Shown: positions 15,336-23,582 of the stretch, piece by piece | How positions within the stretch are numbered: position 1 is the first letter of the stretch | Layout: each line of letters starts with the position of its first letter | NCBI GenBank assembly: GCA_964488355.1 | Contig: CAZAUJ010000002.1 | Location: 1-64,000 of the forward strand | Length of the DNA stretch: 64,000 nucleotides | Direction of reading: 5' to 3' | DNA from: Thermoanaerobaculum sp964488355 | GTDB lineage: Bacteria; Acidobacteriota; Thermoanaerobaculia; Thermoanaerobaculales; Thermoanaerobaculaceae | Notes under the pieces: generated by a model | What the model was told of the DNA's origin: nothing | The model's input: the letters and a program-made list of their open reading frames with translations, nothing else | Databases searched by the model: none | Translations under genes and position numbers: made by a program

Positions 15336-16736
15336 ATGCGAGAACCATGCCACTTTTACCTTTTGCCGGTCGGCGGCATGGCCACCAGCGCGCTGGCTGG
15401 CTTGCTGGTGGAGCAGGGCTACACCGTAGCTGGGGTGGATTCCAGCCTCTACCCTCCGGCTTCCGAGCTTTTGGCTGAGCTGGGAGTGCCCGTACGCTTG
15501 GGCTACAACCCGCAAGCCATCCCGCCGGTGGAGAAGGCGGTAGTCATCGGCAACGCTGTGCCCGCCGGAAACCCGGAGGTGCAGGCGGTGCTGTCCCGGG
15601 GTATGTCCTACACGTCGCAGGCCCAGTGTCTGGGTGAGCTGTTCTGCCGCAACCACCGTACCATGGTGGTGGCAGGCACTCATGGCAAGACCACCACCAC
15701 TGCCCTGGCCGCGCACGTGCTGGCCCACGCTGGGCTGGATCCCACTGTCTTCATCGGTGGTGTGCCCAAAGGCGGCAAGCCTTGGCGGCTGGGCAAAGGC
15801 TCCTGGATGGTGGTGGAGGGGGACGAGTACAACACCGCCTTTTTTGACAAGGGGCCAAAGTTTCTCCACTACCACCCTTTTCTCTTTTTGGTGCACAACG
15901 TGGAGTTCGACCACGCCGATATCTACCCCTCGCTGGATGCCATTCTGGCTGCCTTTCGCGCCGGAGTGGCGCGGGTGGCTGAGCAGGGGTGGGTGGTGGC
16001 CAACGCCGACGATCCGGGGGCAAGGGAAGCGGCAGCAAAGGCCAAAAGGGTGTTGTGGTACGGCTTTGGCGAGAGGGCAGAGGTGCGCTGCCTGGAATTT
16101 GACCACCAGGACGGCCTGCTCAATGCACGCTTTTCCCTGGCCGGCACCGAGCTTCTGTTGCAATCCTCCTTGGTGGGCCGGCACAACCTAGCTAACCTAC
16201 TGGCGGTGGCTGCTGCTAGCCTAGTCATTGGCGTTCAGCCCTCCCAACTGGCTGAGGCCGTGGCTAGTTTTGCTGGGGTAAGGCGGCGGCTGGAGGTGTT
16301 GGGCCAAGCCGGCGGGGTTACGGTAGTGGACGACTTTGCCCACCATCCCACGGCCGTTCGCCTCACCCTGGAGGGTGCCCGGCACCGGTTCCCGGGTCGC
16401 CGGCTGGTGGTGGCCTTCGAGCCCCGCTCACTCACGGCCGGTCGCCAGGAACTCTTTCCCCTTTACGCAGAAGCCTTTGCACACGCAGAGGTCGTGGTGC
16501 TGGCGCCGGTTTTTCACCGCCAGCGTTTGGCACCTGAGCAGCTGCTGGACCGTCACGCTCTGGCCGCCCAGCTTCGGCGGGCTGGGGTCCAGGCGGTGGC
16601 CTTGGAGGATGGCGAGGATCCGTTGCCGGTGGTGCTGCAGCTTTTGGCAGGCGGGGATGTGTTCATGGCCATGTCCTCTGGCAACTTTGGCAGCTTGCCC
16701 CGTCGGGTGCTGGCCCGGCTTTCGGGAGAACAGTGA
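15336..16736 (+). CDS. mpl: UDP-N-acetylmuramate:murein tripeptide ligase Mpl
   Basis: A 466-residue Mur-ligase family enzyme that recycles the cell-wall tripeptide L-Ala-gamma-D-Glu-meso-DAP onto UDP-MurNAc. The N-terminal domain starts HFYLLPVGGMATSALAGLL. The ATP-binding motif VVAGTHGKTTTTALAAHVL is at about residues 111-129. Mpl-type EGDEYNTAFFDKGPKFLHY follows at about 162-180, and the C-terminal domain has VDDFAHHPTAV. The frame is open 72 nt further upstream, but the ATG at 15336 gives the normal family N terminus. MurC is the close relative; EGDEYNTAFFD favours Mpl. The pgpA start overlaps its stop (GTGA). Confidence 0.9.
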   Translation: MREPCHFYLLPVGGMATSALAGLLVEQGYTVAGVDSSLYPPASELLAELGVPVRLGYNPQAIPPVEKAVVIGNAVPAGNPEVQAVLSRGMSYTSQAQCLGELFCRNHRTMVVAGTHGKTTTTALAAHVLAHAGLDPTVFIGGVPKGGKPWRLGKGSWMVVEGDEYNTAFFDKGPKFLHYHPFLFLVHNVEFDHADIYPSLDAILAAFRAGVARVAEQGWVVANADDPGAREAAAKAKRVLWYGFGERAEVRCLEFDHQDGLLNARFSLAGTELLLQSSLVGRHNLANLLAVAAASLVIGVQPSQLAEAVASFAGVRRRLEVLGQAGGVTVVDDFAHHPTAVRLTLEGARHRFPGRRLVVAFEPRSLTAGRQELFPLYAEAFAHAEVVVLAPVFHRQRLAPEQLLDRHALAAQLRRAGVQAVALEDGEDPLPVVLQLLAGGDVFMAMSSGNFGSLPRRVLARLSGEQ

Positions 16737-17194
16737 GCAGCTGGACACGGGCCCTGGCCACCGTGGGTTTTTTGGGCGAGCGCCTTCCCGCCCCTGGTAC
16801 CACCGTGGGTTCGGTGGCGGGTGTGGGGTTGTTCCTGCTCGCGCCGCAGGGGGAGCTGGGCGCCGCCATCGGCGTGCTGGTGACGGGCCTCGCCGTATCC
16901 GTTTGTGGGCAGGAAGCCCGTCGCCGGGGTCAAGCGGATCCGCCAGCGGTGGTGTTGGACGAGGTAGTGGGGCAGTGGTGGACGCTTTGGCTCATGGCTT
17001 GGCTGGGCGTTCCCCAGCGAGCCCTCACGTACCTGGCTGGCTTTGGCCTCTTTCGCCTGCTGGACGTTTGCAAGCCGCCACCGATTCGGCAAGCTGAGCG
17101 GTTGCCCGGGGGTCTGGGCATCGTGGCCGACGACCTGGTGGCCGGGTTGTTAGCCGCGGTTTTGGGAGCGTTGGCCTTTTCCGCCCAAGGCTGA
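16733..17194 (+). CDS. pgpA: Phosphatidylglycerophosphatase A
   Basis: A 153-residue integral membrane phosphatase that converts phosphatidylglycerophosphate to phosphatidylglycerol. The PgpA signatures are present: GTVGSVAG (about 23-30 region), DPPAVVLDEVVGQW (about 70-83), FGLFRLLDVCKPPPI (about 105-119) and LPGGLGIVADDLVAG (about 125-139). The start is a GTG overlapping the mpl stop. The C terminus overlaps the convergent PATAN gene by 45 bp, an unusually long convergent overlap. Confidence 0.92.
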   Translation: MSSWTRALATVGFLGERLPAPGTTVGSVAGVGLFLLAPQGELGAAIGVLVTGLAVSVCGQEARRRGQADPPAVVLDEVVGQWWTLWLMAWLGVPQRALTYLAGFGLFRLLDVCKPPPIRQAERLPGGLGIVADDLVAGLLAAVLGALAFSAQG

Positions 17195-18706
17195 GGCCTC
17201 GCGCTGCGCCAGCTTCCGCCGCAGGAGCTCGTTTTCGAAGGCCATACCCGCCTGCTCGGCGGCCAGCTCGACGATTTCCCACGAGGCAATTTGCTCCTGC
17301 CGCCGGCCGTTGTCAGCAACTACGAGGGCAATGACGCGCTGAATGCCACGCATGGGAAAGACCACCACCTCATCGCGGGCCGCATCCTCCAACAGCACCC
17401 GCAAGGCCTCTGGCAGCCGGCTGTGGCTGCCCCGCAGCACCTCACCCTTGGCCACCGCCTGCTGCAAAAGCCCAGCCGATTCCAGACTCAGGCGCAGGTT
17501 GCGGGTGGTCTGGGCCAAGAGTTTCCCATCAGCCCCTTGGCCGAAGGCCCCCAGCACCGTAAGCTCGCGCTCTTTCACCAGGAACATGATGGCCCGAGCG
17601 ACCGACTCGGAGAGGATGCGAAGCAAGTTGAGAGCTAGCGAGGCCGCGACGAAACCTGAGCGCAGCTCGCCGAAGGCTTGCCGCAAGCGCTGCAGAGACA
17701 GCTCGGCCGCCGCGTCCGAAGGCGGTGGCGCCAGGTCTTTCTGCCCACGCAGCGAAGCCACCGCGGCCGCCACTGCCTCTAGCTGAGCGGGAATTACCAA
17801 CGCTGCCCCGGCGCGCAACAGGGGCGCCACGGGCTGGTCAGCGGCCACCAGCGCCACCACCCGAGCTGCCGGAGCTTGTCGGCGCAGCTGCAGCACCTCC
17901 GCCGGGCCCAACACGCCCTGCCGAGTGTCCAAAAGTACGATGAGGGGCCCCCGAGCACCACAGGCTGCCTCCAGATCCGCCCGCACCACCCGAGCAGCTT
18001 CCCCCCGCAAGGCCGGAGCGAGGCGGGCAAAGAAGCCGTCGTCCGGAGTGAGCACGCACACTTCCGGCCGGTCGTCCGTGATTGCCTGCGGTTCCAAGTG
18101 AGCGAGAACGCGGGTGAGCTCCTCGGCGTCGAGGAGCTGAGGAACGGGTGGTGTGGGTGAGGACAGGCGTTCCTGTTGGTTTCTCTCCGCAAAAAGCTGG
18201 CTGGCCTGGGCCAGGACCTTTTCGGTGTCCACTTCGGCCTCGGGGATAAGCTCGCCGGCGTACAGGCTCACGTCGTCAAGCGGCTGCAGCTCCTCCGGCA
18301 CAAACTCGAACTCGCCGTCTTCCCACGCCAAAAACAAGGCTACGCTGCGGCGAATCTGCTCTTCCACCAGCGCCTTGAGCTGGGTGGGGGTGACGATGCC
18401 GGCCTCCACAAGGATCGTGCCCAAGGAGCGCTTCCCTCCCCCTTGCCGTTGGGCTGCCAAAGCCGCCTCCAGTTGCCGGCGGTCGAGCACGCCCTGCCGT
18501 AGGAGCAGCTCACCTATCCGCGGTGCACCGGTGGCCCGCGCCCAAATGATGCGGCCCTGGTGAAAACCGATGGAGGCCTCCGCGTCGGCGCGAGTGAGAC
18601 GGAGGACACCGGTACGGCGGCCCAAATGTACGAACTGCAACACATCCGCCACCGCCACGTCCTGAAGGCTGCCGATAATACCCTGGGAAGGCGACTTGGC
18701 TGCCAT
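17150..18706 (-). CDS. PATAN (DUF4388)-receiver-like-GAF signalling protein
   Basis: A 518-residue cytoplasmic protein. The N terminus (about 8-110) is a DUF4388/PATAN domain: GSLQDVAVADVLQFVHLGRR, TGVLRLT, GFHQGRIIWARA and GELLLRQGVLDRRQLEAAL. Residues about 110-180 repeat the helical GTILVEAGIVTPTQLKALV pattern. A receiver-like domain (about 215-320) keeps an acidic pair in LTPDDG and an aspartate in LLDTRQG but lacks the usual C-terminal lysine. The last about 160 residues look like a GAF domain (IMFLVKERELTVLGAFGQG to LAAEQAGMAFENELL). It lies 9 nt downstream of a GAF protein gene and near a stand-alone receiver, suggesting a small phosphosignalling module, perhaps in surface motility or polarity as for other PATAN proteins. 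Confidence 0.82.
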   Translation of the reverse strand: MAAKSPSQGIIGSLQDVAVADVLQFVHLGRRTGVLRLTRADAEASIGFHQGRIIWARATGAPRIGELLLRQGVLDRRQLEAALAAQRQGGGKRSLGTILVEAGIVTPTQLKALVEEQIRRSVALFLAWEDGEFEFVPEELQPLDDVSLYAGELIPEAEVDTEKVLAQASQLFAERNQQERLSSPTPPVPQLLDAEELTRVLAHLEPQAITDDRPEVCVLTPDDGFFARLAPALRGEAARVVRADLEAACGARGPLIVLLDTRQGVLGPAEVLQLRRQAPAARVVALVAADQPVAPLLRAGAALVIPAQLEAVAAAVASLRGQKDLAPPPSDAAAELSLQRLRQAFGELRSGFVAASLALNLLRILSESVARAIMFLVKERELTVLGAFGQGADGKLLAQTTRNLRLSLESAGLLQQAVAKGEVLRGSHSRLPEALRVLLEDAARDEVVVFPMRGIQRVIALVVADNGRRQEQIASWEIVELAAEQAGMAFENELLRRKLAQREASALGGKGQRSQNRG

Positions 18707-18715
18707 CCTCGGCAG

Positions 18716-19468
18716 CTATTCCCCGCGCGCCAGCTTGATAAGGCTTTCCAGAGTGCGCAGCCGCCGGTCCTTGCTGGCAAATATGCGCGCGGCAAAAAGC
18801 GCCGAAGCAGCATGGGCCGAAAGCAGGTCAAGCAGCTCTCGGTCCTCCGGCCGCAAGGCCGGCTTGTGGGAAAAGAGCTTGAGCACCACCAGCGCCCCAA
18901 CGATTTCCCCCTGTACCTTCAGCGGCACCACCGCCACCGCCGGCGAGTCGGGTAGGGGTGCCAGGCGCAGGAGCCCGTCGGCCAGGGTGGCGTCCACCGC
19001 TGGGTCGCCCGCACGGTACTCCTCGTTGGCAAACAGGGGGTACTCGCCCGCAGCCAGCCCTTGGGCCAAGGCCACCTCGAAGCCCTCACCGCCATCACGG
19101 CGCAGCAGCACCACAAACTTGTCCGCGCCCAGTAGGTTCACGGCAATTTCCGCGATGGTCTGCAGCACTTCCGAGGGGGTAAGGGTGGCGTGGAGCTGGT
19201 AGGTGGCCACGTAAAGGTTCATCAGCCGCGAAATTTGCCGCTCCGAAACCGCCAGTTGCGCCGCCAGCTCGCGCACGTCCTGCTCGGTGCGCGCCAGGCG
19301 CTCGGCTAGCTCCTGATTGGCCGACGCATGCGCTCCTCCGCCAGCCAGGTGAAGGTTCTGCTCCAGCTCGCCCACCAGTGCGCGTGCCCGTTCCAATGTG
19401 GTCCTGAGCTCCTCCACCAGTTCCTTGCCGGAACCTCCAGCGAGGTGCAGCGTGGACTCGTTGCTCAA
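18716..19468 (-). CDS. GAF-domain signalling protein with N-terminal coiled coil
   Basis: A 250-residue soluble protein. Residues about 10-75 form a coiled coil rich in E, L, A and R. A GAF domain spans about 85-230, with the stretches TPSEVLQTIAEIAVNLLGAD, KFVVLLRRDGG, AVVPLKVQGEIVGALVVLKL and LSAHAASALFAARIF. No kinase, cyclase or output domain is present. The start is TTG at 19468, overlapping the receiver gene stop (TTGA). It is flanked by the receiver and the PATAN-GAF protein in the same orientation, so the three are probably one operon and could pass a redox or ligand signal. Confidence 0.82.
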   Translation of the reverse strand: MSNESTLHLAGGSGKELVEELRTTLERARALVGELEQNLHLAGGGAHASANQELAERLARTEQDVRELAAQLAVSERQISRLMNLYVATYQLHATLTPSEVLQTIAEIAVNLLGADKFVVLLRRDGGEGFEVALAQGLAAGEYPLFANEEYRAGDPAVDATLADGLLRLAPLPDSPAVAVVPLKVQGEIVGALVVLKLFSHKPALRPEDRELLDLLSAHAASALFAARIFASKDRRLRTLESLIKLARGE

Positions 19469-19839
19469 GGCCCCTCCTCTGCCAGCTGGGCGATGGTGGC
19501 TCGTAGCTTTTCCGCATCGAAGGGCTTGCTGAGGTAGGCACGAGCCCCCGCCACCAGCCCTCTGGCTATCTGCGCTTCCTCGCCATCGGTGGAAATGACA
19601 ATCACCGGCAAACCGGGAAGCCTTCCCGCCTGCTGCAGCGCCGCCAGGAACTCCAACCCGTTCATCACCGGCATGTTGATGTCCAGCAGCACCAAATCCA
19701 CATCGGGGTGCTGGGCCAAAAGCTGCAGCGCCTGTTGGCCGTTTTCCGCCAAAAGGAGGGGTGTGCCGCGCAGCATCACCTCGTACATGCGCAGCATCAG
19801 TTTGGAGTCATCCACCGCCAAGACCTTTCGAGGTTGCAC
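19465..19839 (-). CDS. Stand-alone CheY-like response regulator
   Basis: A 124-residue single receiver domain. The acidic pocket is Asp10-Asp11, the phospho-acceptor is Asp53 in LVLLDINMPVMNG, the switch Ser/Thr is near 83-84, and Lys105 is in YLSKPF. There is no output domain, so it acts through protein partners. The GTG start at 19839 follows AGGAAAGG. It is the first gene of a three-gene minus-strand operon with the GAF and PATAN proteins; its kinase is not in the window. Confidence 0.92.
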   Translation of the reverse strand: MQPRKVLAVDDSKLMLRMYEVMLRGTPLLLAENGQQALQLLAQHPDVDLVLLDINMPVMNGLEFLAALQQAGRLPGLPVIVISTDGEEAQIARGLVAGARAYLSKPFDAEKLRATIAQLAEEGP

Positions 19840-19946
19840 CTTTCCTGTCCTCCGCCTGGCCGCCCCCTAATCAGCATAGCCCCTTCTCCCACCCAGGGCA
19901 AAGCCCAAAGTGATTTTCCCCTCGGAAAGCAGCGGAGGTGCGAGCC

Positions 19947-22742
19947 ATGCGCAAAGCGGCGCTGCTGTTTTTGCTTTTGCCCCAGCTGGCTTGGGGAGAA
20001 AAGCTCAAGGTGCTCCTGCCCGTATGGTGCGAGGGGAAAGCGACAGAGGTGGAGGTGGTAGTCTTCCTCGCCGGTGGCCAAGCGGCCTTCGATCCCCTGT
20101 GGGCGGAAAAGCCCCTAGCCAGGGCCAAAGTTAAGCCGTGGAACCCTTGACGCTGGAGCTGGACGCCCCTTTGGCCGTGCGCCTGGAAGCCTGCGCGCAG
20201 GGGCATGTAAGCGTGGGCTTTTTCCTCTGTCACCCCCAGCAGCTGCCCCTTCCCCCAGCGTAGCTGGAGGAGGGGAGGAAAGGCACAGCGGTCTTAGCTG
20301 AGGCGGTTGGCGAGCGGGTGGTGCTCTTTTCTTCCATAGGGGCCGGGGCGCGCGCCCGGGCAACCTTGGATCGCTGGCACAAGGTCGTCTCCTCCCAAGC
20401 TCTTGTTCGGGGAAAGGGCGAGGTGGTTTTGCCTGCTGAGGAGGAACTGGGAATCGTGCTTATGGACCGCCGGGGCCGATGGGCTAGGGGACGCCTGGGT
20501 GCCAAGGGAGCTTGCCCAGCTTCCGCTGCCGAGCGGTGTTGGTCCGCGTGCGGGGCCTCAACGGGCAGGTGCTGCCGGAGGTGCGCGTGGCGCTGGAAGA
20601 GGCGCCCTTGGGCGCGAGCACGCGCACCGCAGCGGATGGAACCTGCCAGCTGTGCGTGCCGGTTGACAGCCGCCAGCGGGTGGTGGCGTTGTAAGGACGA
20701 GCAGGGGGCCTGGGGGTTAGCCGAGGGCGGGGAGCTCAACCTCACCTTGCGGCCCTTGGAACGCGTCCTTCTTGTGAGTGCCGCGCCGTGCCCGGTGCTT
20801 CTAGCCAACCCGAGCTGGCTTCCCGCGGCTTTGGGTGGCCCCCGGCTGCTCCCTGGCCAGGGTGGGCATTTGCCCTTCCTCGGCCCAGGTGGGTTTTTGC
20901 AGCTGGCCGCTCCCGGTTTTGTGGGCACCACCTTTACCGTCTCTGAGACAGGCCGAAACCTAGGGGTGCGTCTGGTGCGCATTGGCCGCCTGGCTGCCAG
21001 CTTGGAGGACCGGCGCGGGCAACCGGTGCCCGGGGCGGCGGTGCTGGTGAGGGAAGAACCCGCTCAAGTTTTCGGCGGCCGGCGCGTTCGCTTCCCGACC
21101 CTGGAACAGGTGGCGGCGGTGACCGAGGCAAAGGGGAGCTTTGTCATTCCCTCGGTGGTACCCGGCCAAGTGCGGGTGCGGGCCCGGGCGGGAGCGGCAT
21201 GGGCGCCGGAAGAGCAGGTGAGGCTGGAACCGGGAGGCGAGGTCACTATGCAGCTGCGTCTGGCAGCGGGAACGCGCTTGGCTTTCAGTCTGCAGGACCC
21301 CGAGGGGAGGCCGGTAGCTGGGGCCCAGGTGCGCGGCAGCGGGCCGGAAAGGGGGTTGTCGCCGCGTACCACCGACGGAAGCGGTTGGGTCCGGTTTGAA
21401 AAGCTCCAACCTGGAAGGTACCTCTTGTATGTGAACGCCCCTGGCAAGGCCAACACTTGCGAGGCTGTTCAGCGCAATGGCGAGCGGAAAACCGCCAAGA
21501 CCATCACCCTGGCGGAGGGCGGGGTGGTGGAAGGCCTCATCCGCGACCTCAGCGCCAACGAGCTGGAAGGAGTGAGGGTTATGGTAGGAGCTTCCTTTAC
21601 GGCCCCCGACGCTTCCGGCCGCTTCCGCCTGGAAGGGGTACCCCTGGGCTCCACGGAGGTGGAAGCCTGGGTGTTCCCTGGCGGCACGAGCCGTGAGGCT
21701 CCGGTGGAGGTGAGCGCCAACGCTCCCGCTTATGTGGAGCTGGATTTCAGCCAGGGCTGGGCCCTTTCGGGAAGCCTGCGGCAAAGAGGGCGGGGGCTTG
21801 CGGGATACGTGATTGCCGCCGTCAGCCAAGGCGCGGGTAGCTTGAGCAACGTGACCGACGAAGGCGGGCGCTCCCGCCTTCCCGGGCTAGGGACGGGAAG
21901 CTATCGCGTCGTCGCCAGTGATACCGGCGGGCAAGTGCTGACCACCGCTTAGGTGGACGTGAGCAAGGACACGGAGCTGGAGCTGGTAGTTCCGGATGGC
22001 CACTTGCTAGGGCAGATGGTGGACGAGGTCTCCGTTGCTCCCGTGGCGGAAGCGCAGGTCGTGCTGCAGCTGGCCAACGATGCGGCTTTTCGGCGCGCAG
22101 CCACCACAAACCAAAAGGGCGATCTCCAGTTCGACAAGCTGCCCTCGGGCCGTTTCACCCTGCGGGCTTTGGCCGGGGATACGGCCCCAAGGAGCTTTCC
22201 GTGGAGGTGGGGGCAGCTCACCTGGCCCGGTTGCGCGTAGCCCTGGCCAAGGAACTGGCGCTGGAGCTTTTGGTCCGCGGAGCCGACGGCAGCGTGCCCG
22301 ATTCGGTGCTCGTCCTAGCGGGCACGGGGAGCAGCCGGCGGGCTGCGTGGGTGAACCTGGACCGGGAAGGGCGCGGCTTGATGCCCAGCTTTCCCGCCGG
22401 GGAGCATTCTGCCTCGTGCGCGGTAACGGCGCAGCCCTGGTCACCCTGCGGGTGCCCTCGCAGGCCACGGTGCAACTGCGGCCTCCCGGCAAGCTGCGGC
22501 TTTGCGCTGGCGATAAGGAGGCACGGCTGGCGCTCACGCTGCCCTCCGGCCCGCCCCTTCCCTTTGGGCAAGGGGAACCGGACGGCCTGCTCCCCTTACC
22601 TGCCAAGGGGCCAACCTGGTTCGAGCTCCCCGCCGGCGAGTACCAGCTGGTGTGGCAGGCGGAAGGGCAAAGCCACCGCAAGCTGGTAACCGTGCCGGCT
22701 GAGGGTGAGCAAGGAGTGCTGCTAGCCTCGGGCGAGCCCTAG
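19947..22742 (+). pseudogene. Decayed surface protein with carboxypeptidase-regulatory-like repeats
   Basis: An ATG at 19947 with GGAGG 8 nt upstream starts a signal peptide (MRKAALLFLLLPQLAWG). The frame breaks after about 67 codons, but the protein can be followed to 22742 by changing frame. Changes occur near 20140-20150, between about 20500 and 20540, near 20690, near 22190 and near 22420. There are in-frame TAG stops at 20261 and 21950. The pieces contain repeated beta-sandwich units typical of carboxypeptidase-regulatory/Cna-B-like domains, such as VRVRGLNGQVLPEVRVALEE, SLQDPEGRPVAGAQVRGSGP, SGWVRFEKLQPGRYLLYV and LVVPDGHLLGQMVDEVSV. The original would be about 930 residues, exported and probably anchored at the cell surface. 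The neighbours on both sides are intact. Confidence 0.8.
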
Positions 22743-22774
22743 CCGGCGGGGCGAGCAGCCAGCCCCCACGGCAA

Positions 22775-22810
22775 AAGGACAGGGGTCGCGTGGGCGCGGC
22801 CCCTGTCCTT
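22775..22810 (-). terminator. Strong intrinsic terminator of the peroxiredoxin gene
   Basis: A 16-bp stem (22775-22790 with 22795-22810, one G-U pair) closes a 4-nt loop. On the minus strand it begins 16 nt after the peroxiredoxin stop and runs into CCTTTTGCC. On the plus strand it follows the decayed surface-protein gene without a T tract, so it serves mainly the minus strand. Confidence 0.8.
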
Positions 22811-22826
22811 GGGCGCCACTGACGGC

Positions 22827-23414
22827 TCAGTGGGTTGCTAGGTACTGAGCCGCACCTTCGGGGGTGGCCACCATCGTGTCCTTGCCCTCATCCCAGTCCG
22901 CCGGGCACACCTCGCCCGTGTGATGGGAGACGTACTGGAAAGCTTTCAGCACGCGCAAGGCCTCACGGGAGGAACGCCCCACCGGCAGGTAGTTGGTGGT
23001 CTCGTGCACCACCACGCCCTCGGGGTTGACGAGGAACAAGCCACGCAGCGCCACACCGGCGGCCTCATCCAACACGCCGTAGGCGCGGGAGACCTCCTTG
23101 GTAATGTCGGCCAAAAGGGGATAAGCCAGCGAGCCGCCCAAGCCGCCGCGCTCCCGCGGGGTCTCCACCCAGGCCTTGTGGGTGTACTTGGAATCCACGG
23201 AGATCCCCAGCACCAGGCAGTTTCGGGCAGCGAACTCAGCCGCATCGCGGGAAAAGGTGAGGACCTCGGTGGGGCAAACAAAGGTGAAATCCAACGGGTA
23301 GAAAAGCAGGTAAACCCATTTCCCCTTAAGTTTTTCCAAGGAAACCGACACGAACTCGCCGTTATGATAGCCCTCCAGGATGAACAGGGGCGCCGGACGA
23401 CCAACCAAGCTCAT
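22827..23414 (-). CDS. Two-cysteine peroxiredoxin (AhpC/Prx1 type)
   Basis: A 195-residue thiol peroxidase that reduces hydrogen peroxide and organic hydroperoxides. The peroxidatic Cys47 lies in YPLDFTFVCPTEV, and the resolving cysteine near residue 166 in HTGEVCPADW, as in typical 2-Cys enzymes. The C-terminal tail after the resolving cysteine is present. The ATG at 23414 has GGAGGG at good spacing; the frame extends only six codons further. No AhpF or other reductase is adjacent. In a bacillithiol-making cell the electron donor could be thioredoxin or a bacillithiol-dependent system, which cannot be decided here. Confidence 0.93.
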   Translation of the reverse strand: MSLVGRPAPLFILEGYHNGEFVSVSLEKLKGKWVYLLFYPLDFTFVCPTEVLTFSRDAAEFAARNCLVLGISVDSKYTHKAWVETPRERGGLGGSLAYPLLADITKEVSRAYGVLDEAAGVALRGLFLVNPEGVVVHETTNYLPVGRSSREALRVLKAFQYVSHHTGEVCPADWDEGKDTMVATPEGAAQYLATH

Positions 23415-23434
23415 GTTGCACCCTCCTGCCACTC

Positions 23435-23452
23435 GACTGCCTACCGGCAGTC
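23435..23452 (-). repeat. Inverted repeat in the peroxiredoxin leader
   Basis: Perfect 7-bp arms GACTGCC and GGCAGTC are separated by 4 nt, between the candidate -10 box and the ribosome-binding site. It may be an operator or an mRNA hairpin. I cannot match it to a named regulator. Confidence 0.4.
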
Positions 23453-23463
23453 AAGGTGGATAA

Positions 23464-23491
23464 ATGTTATCGAAAAAATTGCCAGTGTCAA
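23464..23491 (-). promoter_or_regulatory. Candidate sigma-70-type promoter of the peroxiredoxin gene
   Basis: The minus strand has TTGACA (23491-23486), a 16-nt spacer with a T6 run, then TAACAT (23469-23464). It lies about 50 nt before the start codon. The rest of the 168-nt gap to the next gene shows only the leader inverted repeat. Confidence 0.6.
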
Positions 23492-23582
23492 GAGCTTCAC
23501 CGCGCATCTCCCATTCATGGCTTGATTAAAGGGCGCGGGGCGGTGCGCCAAGCCCTAGCCACCTGCCCCAGCTAACGCGTGC

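Noticed and set aside
15261..16184. N-terminal extension of the DUF1573 frame to 655 codons
   Set aside because: The added part is antisense to mpl, and a signal peptide with a good ribosome-binding site starts at 15260.
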